Source: Limosilactobacillus difficilis (GTDB lineage: Bacteria > Bacillota > Bacilli > Lactobacillales > Lactobacillaceae). Taken from it: DNA of 64,000 nucleotides. Below the pieces are notes generated by a model. The model saw nothing but the letters and a program-made list of their open reading frames with translations. It did not search any database and was not told the origin of the DNA. Shown piece after piece: positions 45,538 to 53,941 of this stretch. The stretch is from positions 18,793-82,792 of the forward strand of contig NZ_CANDNU010000002.1 of NCBI RefSeq assembly GCF_947387495.1. The letters run 5' to 3'. Numbering within the stretch: position 1 is the first letter of the stretch; each line of letters opens with the position of its first letter. The translations under genes and the position numbers were made by a program.

Positions 45538-46920
45538 ATGAGTGACCGACGTATTCGTCAAGCTCTGATTATCATGGTGCTTGGCGCTTTTTTTGGCATC
45601 CTCAGTTCAACCGTCATGAACGTGGCCCTGCCTGTCTTAATGCGTGACTTCGGAATCGGGGCCGCCCGCGTCCAGTGGGTCAGCAACGGCTATATCCTCG
45701 TCAACGCCCTGATGATTCCAGTCAGTGCCTACTTCATCAAAAAATATTCTTTCCGCCGCCTCTTCCTAATCTTTCAGGGGATTTTCATTATTGGGACCTT
45801 CATCGGGGCCCTGGCCCCCACTTTTCCAACCCTTGTCGCCGGCCGGATGGTCCAGGCCATCGGTTCGGGGATGATGATGCCGCTGGTGAACGTGATTGCG
45901 ATGAACTATGCCCCCAAGGGCCATCAGGGGCAGATCAACGGCTGGATTGGCCTTGCCTTCAACTGCTCGCCGATCGCCGGACCGGTCATCTCTGGATTGA
46001 TGCTGAAATATCTTTCCTGGCGCTACCTCTTCATCATGATGATTCCCTTCATCCTGCTGATCTTCGCCTTTGCCTGGAAGAAATTGCCTGAGATCAAACA
46101 CCGGCAGACCCCACGTTTCAACCTCGCCGGTCTGATCACTGTCACTATCGGGCTTTTCACCTTGATGAACGGACTTTCCGACATCTCTACCCACCGCTTT
46201 CTCTCCTGGAACGTCCTCGGCTGCATCGTGATCGGGGTCATTTTCTTGACGATCTTCGTGCTTACGCAGCGGCATTCTTCTCACCCACTGCTCAACCTCA
46301 GTGTTTTTAAATACCGGCAGTTCACAATTCCAACGGCAATCAATATGCTGATCGTGGCCACGATGTATGGCAACTCCATTTTGATCCCCCTCCTGGTCCA
46401 AACCGTCCAGAAGCAAAGCCCTCTCATCAGTGGGTTGGCGATCTTCCCGGGTGCTTGTCTGACCGGCCTGCTCTCGACCACCAGCGGCCGCTTTTATGAT
46501 AAATACTCGATCCGCACCCTGGTGACCTGCGGCCTGCTCATCGATATGACCGGGACCGCTTGTCAGGCCTTGATCGGTGCCCGGACTTCCACCGCCATGG
46601 TGACCGTCTTCCAAACCGTCCGGCAGCTCGGCCTCGTCACCATGCTGATCCCCCTGCAAACCCAAGCTGAGGTGATGGTTCCGGTAAGGGTCTTGCCCGA
46701 TGCCGTCGCATGTTTCAACACCTTACGGCAAATTGCGGCATCACTGGGAATGGCGGTAATTGTTGCCACCATCGGCATCGTCGACCAGCTTAGCGGCCAC
46801 GGCACCACCTCCCACCTGGGCATCCAGGGTGGTTTCGGAGTTGCCTTCTTGCTCCTCTGCATCGCCCTGGCCCTGACCCCGTTTTTGAAACACCGCGGTG
46901 TACAAGACCTCGCCAGTTAA
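45538..46920 (+). CDS. MFS efflux transporter, DHA2 (EmrB/QacA) family
   Basis: The 460-residue membrane protein has 13-14 hydrophobic segments. Motifs are TVMNVALPVLMRDF with VQWVSNGYILVNALMIPVSAY (motif D1/A region), LVAGRMVQAIGSGMMMPL (motif B) and GWIGLAFNCSPIAGPVISGL (motif C, drug antiporter). It exports drugs or toxic compounds by proton antiport. AAAGGAG precedes ATG 45538. Its place behind the ABC-F gene suggests a small resistance island, but a promoter-like TGTTATGAT at 45488-45496 suggests independent expression. Confidence 0.9.
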   Translation: MSDRRIRQALIIMVLGAFFGILSSTVMNVALPVLMRDFGIGAARVQWVSNGYILVNALMIPVSAYFIKKYSFRRLFLIFQGIFIIGTFIGALAPTFPTLVAGRMVQAIGSGMMMPLVNVIAMNYAPKGHQGQINGWIGLAFNCSPIAGPVISGLMLKYLSWRYLFIMMIPFILLIFAFAWKKLPEIKHRQTPRFNLAGLITVTIGLFTLMNGLSDISTHRFLSWNVLGCIVIGVIFLTIFVLTQRHSSHPLLNLSVFKYRQFTIPTAINMLIVATMYGNSILIPLLVQTVQKQSPLISGLAIFPGACLTGLLSTTSGRFYDKYSIRTLVTCGLLIDMTGTACQALIGARTSTAMVTVFQTVRQLGLVTMLIPLQTQAEVMVPVRVLPDAVACFNTLRQIAASLGMAVIVATIGIVDQLSGHGTTSHLGIQGGFGVAFLLLCIALALTPFLKHRGVQDLAS

Positions 46921-46965
46921 ACACGCCACAACCACTCGTCAGGCAAGTGGTTTGTATCTGAAATC

Positions 46966-47007
46966 AAAAAGCCACGCGACCCTGTCCATTACAGGATTGT
47001 GTGGCTT
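46966..47007 (-). terminator. Terminator of first GH3 gene
   Basis: On the minus strand AAGCCACACAATCCTGT pairs with ACAGGGTCGCGTGGCTT and is followed by five T, 29 bases after the GH3 stop; the other side serves the convergent MFS gene. Confidence 0.8.
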
Positions 47008-47035
47008 AATTCATTTTTGAGAGAAGTAACATTAT

Positions 47036-49957
47036 CTAGTTCCGGTACTTGCGCCGGTCGAGGTAGATAACCAAGCCTCCAAGCAGGACTAAGATCACTA
47101 CAAGAATGACATCGAGCGTGTAGAGCCGCTTGCGCCATGGCAGCGTCATTGACTTCTGCTGGTTGGCCTTGTCATAAGCATTGCTGTTGACCGTCGTGTA
47201 GAGAATATCATGACTAGCTTGCCGCATCTGCCGAACCACGGCCGGGTTCTTCAGGCCGCTTGCTTGCGCCCCGTTCAGCCCGTTGGTGGACAACATGATG
47301 TCGCCGCCATTCTTCAGCGCTTGGTTGGAGTTCATGAACCCGCCGATGAAGTAGTCGGTCTCGACCAGCCCGTGGAAGCCCCATTCCTTGCGCAGCACAT
47401 TCTGCAGCAAGTTCTTGTTGGCTCCGGCCCAGCGATTGCCGATGAAGTTGTATGAACTCATCACTGCGGTTGCACCGCCGTCTTTAACGGCCATTTCAAA
47501 TGGTTTCAGGTAGTTCTCCCGAATGGACTGTTCGTTGGCCCATTCATTAATGGCCCCCATCCGGTTGGTTTCCTGTTCATTCATGGCAAAGTGCTTCATG
47601 TAACCGTAGACGCCGTACTTCTTAGCACCGCTCAGTTCGTTAGCAGCCATCGTCCCTGATAGTTGCGGATCTTCGGAGTAGTACTCGAAGTCCCGGCCGC
47701 CAAAGGCACTCCGGTGCAGGTCCATTGACGGACCATACCAGCCGGAAATACCAGCCTGCCGGCCTTCACTGCCGACTTGTTGACCCTTGTCGTTAGCCAG
47801 GTTGGAATTCCAAGTGGCCGCAATCATGTCGCCAGTTGGGAAGGTAGAAGTGTTGAGACCTTTGACCATAAAGCTCTGCAGACCTGCAGGCCCGTCAAAG
47901 TCGTAAGTGTGGCGCTTGCCAATCGAGTTGATATTCATCGTCTGGTAACCACCGTAAGCGATCAACTTCCGCATCTGCTTTGGCGTTAACTCATCAAGCA
48001 GCTTGTTCCACTTGGCATCATTGTAAGACTTGCCCCGCAACTGGTTCAGTTTGACGTTGTTGTGGGCACCCGTCGTCGGCATCTTGCCAGTGTCCTTTGG
48101 CAGCTTGTAGTTATTCGGCATCGTTGCCGTCTTTATTGTGTGCTGGGAAGCCTTGACATCGTGCGGCTTAGCCAGGGCCTGCTTAGCATTGGCAAAGTTG
48201 TTAGCCCGGCTCAGGTAAGTGACCTTGCCCTTAGCATATTGGAATTCATTCTTTGGTGCTTGGCGATCACCTGGCCGCTTGTTACTACTGTTGTAGATAA
48301 TCCGGTTGTTCAAACTAAAGTTCCGACTAGCAACAACATCGTGAGAGTTGTTCTTCAACTGAATCTGGTAACGACCTGGATCCAAGACGTAGCGGCCGCC
48401 GTGGTTGCTGTCCCACGAAGCCATTTCAGCTCGGTTGACCGTGAAGCGGAGCGTCTGTGACTGATCCGGCTTCAAGTTGCGAGTCTTGGCAAAGCGTAAC
48501 AGGTTCGTCGAAGCCTTTTCGATCCCGCCATTGGTGTAAGGAGCGGTGTAGTAAGTTTGCACGACGTCCTTGCCAGCCCGCCGACCCGTGTTGCGAACCG
48601 TAACGGAGTAAGAAATCTTCCCGTCGCGGCCTTGACGCAACTGACTCATCAATTGACGGAAGCGGGTGTAAGACAGCCCATAGCCGAACGGATACTGAAC
48701 GATCCGGTTGTATTGATTGTTGTTAGAACCATAACGGGTTTCAAAGTACTTGTAACCGACATAGATTCCTTCGTTGTAGTTGACGTAGGACATCCGCGGA
48801 TCGTTAGCGTACTTGAAATCGCCAAAGTTGTTAAATGATGGTTGATCCTTCAGGTTGTACAGGTAAGTGTCAACTGTCCGCCCAGATGGGTCGATCGACC
48901 CCTTCAGGATCTTGCCGAGGGAGTTAAAGCCACGTTGTCCTGGTCCGGACATCCACAGCACACTCTTGACGTGGCTGTAGTTGTTAAGAGCACCGAGCTG
49001 CATTGGGTTCCCGGTGTTGATCAGGACGATCACGTTCTTAAAGTTCTTATTGACCATCTTCAACATGTTCTTTTCAGTCTGTGATGGTTCAAGGTAAGAC
49101 TGACCATTCTTGAAGTCACCTTTGTTGCCATGGTATACCGCGGTCTTCGGAAGCTTACCCATGTTTTCCGGCAGATCAGCCCCTTCACCACCGTTCCGGG
49201 CGAGGACTACCACTGCCGTATCAGAGTACTTTTTGGCGTGATTGATCATCTTACCGGAATATTGAGAAGTCTTTGGTTCTGGCAGGGTCCAATCCTGCTT
49301 CCACAAACCAACAGCTGGCCGCGTCTTGCGGTAGCCACAGTAGAAGTTGTACAGCTGCATGTTCGGCTTAAAGCCCGCGTGCTGCAAGCCCTGGTAGAGG
49401 GTTACTGGTGCCACATCCCCAGCAGCACCAGAACCAGTTCCCCCGTAAATCGGGTTCGTAGAAGCCCAGCCAAAGACGTTGATCTTGCCCGCCTTCATCG
49501 GCAGATTGTTGCCGCTGTTCTTCAGCAGGACCGTCCCTTCACCGGCGATGTCCTGACTGACTTGGTTAGAGGTTTGGACCGTCGGCCGGTTGACCTTGGC
49601 GATCTGAGCCTGACTGACATTCATCAGGGCGACCATCGGCCCCGTCAAAATGACGTTGACAGTCAGAATTGCCACCCCGATAAAGGCAAGCAGCGATTCC
49701 CACTTAAACCAGAAGTTAAATCGTTCACTGCAATTCCAAAATGCGATCAAACCGATAATGATCAAAACCAGCAGGACAATCAGTGGAATCAAGTACTTGA
49801 TGATCACTGAAGCGGTACTGGTAATATCCTGCGCTGAAACGACCCCAGCCTTAATCAGCGATTGAACGGCAAAGTAACCACCGATAATGACAATCGCGAT
49901 CAAAGCAAGGATAATGCCCAGCGTGATGAACAAACTGCGAAGTCTCTTCTGACGCAT
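47036..49957 (-). CDS. Membrane-anchored, domain-permuted GH3 glycosidase (copy 1)
   Basis: 973 residues. Three N-terminal membrane segments (~8-31, 51-74, 87-112) and one at the C-terminus (LDVILVVILVLLGGLVIYL), each end with basic residues, place ~830 residues outside the cell. The GH3 C-domain comes first (GEGTVLLKNSGNNLP; FGWASTNPIYGG; then a FnIII-like part RNTGRRAGKDVVQTYY). The TIM-barrel catalytic domain is last (FDGPAGL; RDFEYYSEDPQLSG; MKHFAMNEQE; nucleophile Asp in GLVETDYF). This is the permuted order. Substrate probably a beta-glycoside. ATG 49957 has AAAGGGG upstream. About two-thirds identical by eye to copy 2. Confidence 0.9.
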   Translation of the reverse strand: MRQKRLRSLFITLGIILALIAIVIIGGYFAVQSLIKAGVVSAQDITSTASVIIKYLIPLIVLLVLIIIGLIAFWNCSERFNFWFKWESLLAFIGVAILTVNVILTGPMVALMNVSQAQIAKVNRPTVQTSNQVSQDIAGEGTVLLKNSGNNLPMKAGKINVFGWASTNPIYGGTGSGAAGDVAPVTLYQGLQHAGFKPNMQLYNFYCGYRKTRPAVGLWKQDWTLPEPKTSQYSGKMINHAKKYSDTAVVVLARNGGEGADLPENMGKLPKTAVYHGNKGDFKNGQSYLEPSQTEKNMLKMVNKNFKNVIVLINTGNPMQLGALNNYSHVKSVLWMSGPGQRGFNSLGKILKGSIDPSGRTVDTYLYNLKDQPSFNNFGDFKYANDPRMSYVNYNEGIYVGYKYFETRYGSNNNQYNRIVQYPFGYGLSYTRFRQLMSQLRQGRDGKISYSVTVRNTGRRAGKDVVQTYYTAPYTNGGIEKASTNLLRFAKTRNLKPDQSQTLRFTVNRAEMASWDSNHGGRYVLDPGRYQIQLKNNSHDVVASRNFSLNNRIIYNSSNKRPGDRQAPKNEFQYAKGKVTYLSRANNFANAKQALAKPHDVKASQHTIKTATMPNNYKLPKDTGKMPTTGAHNNVKLNQLRGKSYNDAKWNKLLDELTPKQMRKLIAYGGYQTMNINSIGKRHTYDFDGPAGLQSFMVKGLNTSTFPTGDMIAATWNSNLANDKGQQVGSEGRQAGISGWYGPSMDLHRSAFGGRDFEYYSEDPQLSGTMAANELSGAKKYGVYGYMKHFAMNEQETNRMGAINEWANEQSIRENYLKPFEMAVKDGGATAVMSSYNFIGNRWAGANKNLLQNVLRKEWGFHGLVETDYFIGGFMNSNQALKNGGDIMLSTNGLNGAQASGLKNPAVVRQMRQASHDILYTTVNSNAYDKANQQKSMTLPWRKRLYTLDVILVVILVLLGGLVIYLDRRKYRN

Positions 49958-50032
49958 TGTTCGATACCCCTTTCTCAACAAAACAAACTGAATGAACTTG
50001 CTTAATGATTGCAACCTTCTTAACGGTTCCTA

Positions 50033-50046
50033 TGTTAGCGTTTACA
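50033..50046 (-). promoter_or_regulatory. cre (CcpA) site, GH3 copy 1
   Basis: Minus strand TGTAAACGCTAACA matches TGWAANCGNTNWCA at all positions and overlaps a possible -10 (TAACAT), implying catabolite repression. Confidence 0.75.
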
Positions 50047-50224
50047 CCTAATAAAAGGCTTTCATTTGAATAAGTTGCCACTTTGTGAGCATAACTAGTC
50101 ATAATAACTTACATTAGTAATTATCAATGCTTAAAATGAATTACTAGCAATAAAAACACGGCATAAGAAAAGCCACAATTGCGGGTACCGTGGCCCTCAA
50201 TTGCGGTTGGCTAGTGATAAAAGC

Positions 50225-50271
50225 AAAAATCCCCCGCCATCAACAGTCTAAGCCATCGATAGCGAAGGATT
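50225..50271 (-). terminator. Terminator of second GH3 gene
   Basis: Minus strand AATCCTTCGCTATC pairs with GATGGCGGGGGATT (14 pairs with G-U), followed by five T. Confidence 0.75.
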
Positions 50272-50302
50272 AGCATTCAGTTTGTAAGGGTGTAGCCGTC
50301 AA

Positions 50303-53254
50303 TTAGTCACGGTACTTGCGCCGGTCGAGGTAAACGACCAGGCATTCCAGCAGTACCAGGATGATGACGAGGACCACATCAATCGTGTACAACCGCTTCT
50401 TCCACGGCAGGGTGACGGCGTTTGCCGTCTTCACGGCATCCTTGCTGTAAGCGTTGCTGTTAACAACGGTGTAGAGGATGTGGTGGGAAGCTGTCCGCAT
50501 CTGCCGAACGACAGTTGGGTTGTTGAGGCCTTGTGGCTTAGCACCCATTGCCCCGTTAGTTGACAGCATCAGGTCGGTGCCGTTAGCCAACGCGGAGTTC
50601 GAGTTCATGAAACCACCGGCAAAGTAGTCGGTTTCAACTAAGCCTTTGTAGCCCCATTCACCACGGAGCACGTTGTTCATCAGATTGTTGTTAGCACCAC
50701 ACCAACGGTCGCCGATGAAGTTGAAGGCGTTCATCGTGGCCATGGCGTGACCATCTTCAACCGCCATTCGGAATGGTTTCAGGTAGGTTTCCCGGATTGA
50801 TTGTTCGTTGGCCCACTCGTTGATACCACTCATCCGGTTGGTTTCCTGGTTGTTCATGGCGAAGTGCTTCATGTAGGAGTAAACGCCATACTTCTTGGCA
50901 CCCTTGATTTCATTGGCTGCCATTGTCCCAGCCAGTTGCGGGTCTTCAGAGTAGTATTCAAAGGTCCGGCCGCCGAATGGGTTCCGGTGAATGTTCATCG
51001 CTGGACCGTACCAGCCAGAGATTCCGGCAGCTTGGCCTTCCTTCCCAACTTGTTGGCCCTTGTCATTTGCCATTTGGGCGTTCCAAGTAGCAGCCGTCAA
51101 GTCGGCAGCCGGGAAGGTCGTCGTCTTCAGATTCTTGACGATAAAGCTGGACAAGCCCGAAGGACCATCAAAGTCGTAAGTCTGGTTCTTGCTGATGGAC
51201 TTGATCGCCGGTGTCTGGTAACCACCGTAGGTAACCAGCTTCTGCATATCCTTGACACTCATCTGATCGAGCAGCTTGTTCCACATTGGGTTGTCGTAAG
51301 ATTTACCGCGCAGTTGAGCCAGCTTAAGGTTGTTGTGTGCCTTGGTCGTTGGCATCTTGCCAGTGGCCTTTGGCATCTTTTCGTTCTTCGGCACGGTCGT
51401 GTTCTTGGCAACACTAGCCGGTGCCTTCGTGTTCTTGCTTGGCGCTGCCAAAGCCTTCTTGGCGTTGGCAAAGTTATTGGCCCGACTCAGGTAAGTAATC
51501 CCATGGCCCTGAGCTTCCTTGAATTCATTCTTGGTGGCTTTCTTATCGCCCGGCAACTTGTTGTAAGCAATCCGGTTGGCCAGGTTGAACTGGCGCGTCG
51601 TTACTACATCGTGAGCGTTATTCTTCAATTGAATCTGGTAGTTCCCAGAATCGAGGACGTATTTACCAGTCTTCTGGTCAAATGAGGCCATGTCCGAACG
51701 GTTGACCGTAAAGTGAATCGTCTGGGATTGACCCGGTTTCAGGTTGCGAGTCTTCGCAAAACGCAGCAGGTTCGTTGAAGCCTTTTCGATGCCGCCGTTG
51801 GTGTAAGGAGCTGTGTAGTAAGTCTGAACAACATCCTTGCCGGCCCGCCGGCCTGTGTTCCGCACCGTGACGGAGTAGGAAATCTTGCCGTTGCGACCCT
51901 GGTGTAACTGACTCATCGTCTGACGGAAGCGGGTGTAAGACAGCCCGTAGCCGAATGGATATTGGACGATCCGCCGGTACTGACCGTTGTTGGAACCGTA
52001 ACGGGTTTCAAAGTACTTGTAACCAACATAAATGCCTTCAGTGTAGTTTGCAAAGGCTAAGCCCTTGTTGCCACTGTTGTAAATCCGCTTACCATTGCTG
52101 TACTGGAAGTCACCAAAGTTATTGTTCGATGGTGAGTTCTTGTCGTTGTACAGGTAAGTGTCGACTAACCGCCCGGATGGGTCCGTCTTCCCCCGAATGA
52201 TGTTACCGAGGGCGTTGAAGCCTTGTTGACCCGGACCTGGCATCCAGATTGCACCCTTGACGTGGCTGTAATCGTTGAGGAAGCCCAGCTGCATCGGGTT
52301 AGCAGAGTTGATCACGACAACAACGTTCTTAAAGTTCTTGTTGACCTTGGTCAGCATTTGACGTTCGGTCTTGTCAATCTGCAGGTAAGATTGGCCTTTC
52401 TTGAAGTCACCCTTGTTGCCGTAGTATACCGCACCCTTTGGCAGATTGGTCATGTCCTTCGGCAAGTCGGCGCCTTCACCACCAGAACGACTGATGACAA
52501 CAACTGCATTGTCAGAGTAGTTCTTGGCGTGGTTCATCATCTTAGTTGAATAAGTGCTTGCTTTCGGTTCAGGCAGAGTCCAATCTTGGGTATTCATTTG
52601 AACCTGTGGCCGATCCTTACGGTAATGACGGTAGAAGTTGTAAAGCTGCATGTTTGGCTTGAAGCCGGCGTTTTCCATTCCCTGGTAAAGGTTGGTCTGC
52701 TTGATAGCACCAACACCACCGGAACCAGTCCCGCCGTACAGCGGGTTCGTCGAAGCCCAGCCGAAGATGTTCACGTTCTTCTGCCCATCAAATGGTAAGA
52801 CATTGTCCTGGTTCTTCAGCAGAACCGCCCCTTCACCGGCAATGTCTTCATCGGTGGCAGCAGACTTCTTCAAGGTCTTCGAACTGACCGTCCCTAACTG
52901 CGCCTGCTGAACACTCAGCAAAGCAGCCATCGGGCCGACCATCACGATGTTTACCGTTAAAACGAGGACCCCGATAAAAGCTAACAGCGATTCCCACTTA
53001 AACCAGAAATTAAAGCGGTCGCTGCGGTTATGAAAGACAATAATACCAATAATGATCAGCAACAGTAAGATTCCCAGCGGGATAAAGTATTTCCCGGCCA
53101 GGTTAACGGTGGACATGATGTCCATCATCGTCACAACCCCTTGCTTGATCAAAGCGCTGATTGCGATGTAGGCCACCAGTGCAATAACGACAATTAAGCC
53201 GATAATGATGCCCAGCGAAATCCACATGCTGCGAAGTTTGCTTTTCTTACGCAT
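50303..53254 (-). CDS. Membrane-anchored, domain-permuted GH3 glycosidase (copy 2)
   Basis: 983 residues with the same plan as copy 1: three N-terminal membrane segments, conserved juxtamembrane DRFNFWFKWESLLAF, GH3 C-domain first (GEGAVLLKNQDNVLP), FnIII-like segment, then the TIM barrel (FDGPSGLSSF; RTFEYYSEDPQLAG; MKHFAMNNQE; nucleophile in GLVETDYFAGG) and a C-terminal helix ending DRRKYRD. Long blocks are identical to copy 1; differences cluster in the linker (~residues 590-650) and surface loops. Tandem duplication with divergence suggests related but distinct substrates. ATG 53254 follows GAGAGGAG. Own promoter with cre and own terminator. Confidence 0.9.
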   Translation of the reverse strand: MRKKSKLRSMWISLGIIIGLIVVIALVAYIAISALIKQGVVTMMDIMSTVNLAGKYFIPLGILLLLIIIGIIVFHNRSDRFNFWFKWESLLAFIGVLVLTVNIVMVGPMAALLSVQQAQLGTVSSKTLKKSAATDEDIAGEGAVLLKNQDNVLPFDGQKNVNIFGWASTNPLYGGTGSGGVGAIKQTNLYQGMENAGFKPNMQLYNFYRHYRKDRPQVQMNTQDWTLPEPKASTYSTKMMNHAKNYSDNAVVVISRSGGEGADLPKDMTNLPKGAVYYGNKGDFKKGQSYLQIDKTERQMLTKVNKNFKNVVVVINSANPMQLGFLNDYSHVKGAIWMPGPGQQGFNALGNIIRGKTDPSGRLVDTYLYNDKNSPSNNNFGDFQYSNGKRIYNSGNKGLAFANYTEGIYVGYKYFETRYGSNNGQYRRIVQYPFGYGLSYTRFRQTMSQLHQGRNGKISYSVTVRNTGRRAGKDVVQTYYTAPYTNGGIEKASTNLLRFAKTRNLKPGQSQTIHFTVNRSDMASFDQKTGKYVLDSGNYQIQLKNNAHDVVTTRQFNLANRIAYNKLPGDKKATKNEFKEAQGHGITYLSRANNFANAKKALAAPSKNTKAPASVAKNTTVPKNEKMPKATGKMPTTKAHNNLKLAQLRGKSYDNPMWNKLLDQMSVKDMQKLVTYGGYQTPAIKSISKNQTYDFDGPSGLSSFIVKNLKTTTFPAADLTAATWNAQMANDKGQQVGKEGQAAGISGWYGPAMNIHRNPFGGRTFEYYSEDPQLAGTMAANEIKGAKKYGVYSYMKHFAMNNQETNRMSGINEWANEQSIRETYLKPFRMAVEDGHAMATMNAFNFIGDRWCGANNNLMNNVLRGEWGYKGLVETDYFAGGFMNSNSALANGTDLMLSTNGAMGAKPQGLNNPTVVRQMRTASHHILYTVVNSNAYSKDAVKTANAVTLPWKKRLYTIDVVLVIILVLLECLVVYLDRRKYRD

Positions 53255-53300
53255 GTCCCTGCTCCTCTCAAAAAAATGAATAATGATTAATACGGTTTCA

Positions 53301-53314
53301 GTATAGCGCTTTCA
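53301..53314 (-). promoter_or_regulatory. cre-like site, GH3 copy 2
   Basis: Minus strand TGAAAGCGCTATAC matches 12 of 14 cre positions and overlaps the -10 TATACT. Confidence 0.55.
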
Positions 53315-53376
53315 CAATTAGAAACGGTGAAATGGCATAAGTTGTTAATGTAAGCGCATAAGTCGCACAAAACACC

Positions 53377-53414
53377 AAAAAAAAGCGGCCGGTGAAAGCT
53401 TTCATCGACCGCTT
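53377..53414 (-). terminator. Terminator of GH3-GtrA operon
   Basis: Minus strand AAGCGGTCGATGAAAG pairs with CTTTCACCGGCCGCTT, followed by eight T. Confidence 0.9.
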
Positions 53415-53420
53415 ATTAAC

Positions 53421-53939
53421 TTATTTCATAATTACAAACTTCATCATCGGCCAGTTAATCGCCACTTGGACCACAATGTTGACGATATTGGCAACCGTCG
53501 GGGCCCAACCACCAATGGCCGGTTTGGTCAAACCGATAATGTATGGTGGCAGCCATACCGAGATGATCCCGGCGACGGTCACGGTCAAAATGTACCAGAC
53601 AATCACCCGCCGAATCTCAACGTGGGATCCGAAGACCACCTTCCGTTGGACGAAGAAGTTAACAATTTGGGAACAAACGTAGGCAAGAAGGAAGGCAATG
53701 AAGCCGCCCAAACCGCCCTGGTCTGTTGAGTAATGGAAAATCCACCAGCTAAAGGCCGCATTCACGTTCTTCAGCGCCGCGTCGCTGATCCACAGCACGA
53801 CGAAGTTCGTGATCGTCGCTACGTTGGAAAAGATGTTAAACATGATAAACTGCCAGACGTTCGGATACTTATCCTTGAAACGTTTGATGGCGCCAACCAG
53901 GCCGTGATAGTTTTCCGTTGATTTTGCTTGTTCCGCCAT
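53421..53939 (-). CDS. GtrA-like membrane protein
   Basis: The 172-residue protein has four hydrophobic segments and the GtrA pattern: FIMFNIFSNVATITNFVVLW, FLLAYVCSQIVNFFVQRKVVF (conserved N-F-x-x-R/K-K), VIVWYILTV and a last helix. GtrA proteins are thought to move lipid-linked sugars across the membrane or assist glycosyltransferases. Its ATG is 2 bases after the GH3 stop and its SD (GGAGG) is at the end of that gene, so the two are coupled, an uncommon pairing of flippase-like protein and cytosolic glycosidase. Confidence 0.85.
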   Translation of the reverse strand: MAEQAKSTENYHGLVGAIKRFKDKYPNVWQFIMFNIFSNVATITNFVVLWISDAALKNVNAAFSWWIFHYSTDQGGLGGFIAFLLAYVCSQIVNFFVQRKVVFGSHVEIRRVIVWYILTVTVAGIISVWLPPYIIGLTKPAIGGWAPTVANIVNIVVQVAINWPMMKFVIMK

Positions 53940-53941
53940 GA

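Larger units (their letters stand above)
49958..50302. other. Intergenic region between the two permuted GH3 genes
   Basis: Holds a perfect cre (50033-50046) over the probable -10 of copy 1, an A/T-rich promoter region, a GCCA/TGGC hairpin with CAATTG repeats (50179-50219) and the terminator of copy 2 (50225-50271). No ORF of note. Confidence 0.6.
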
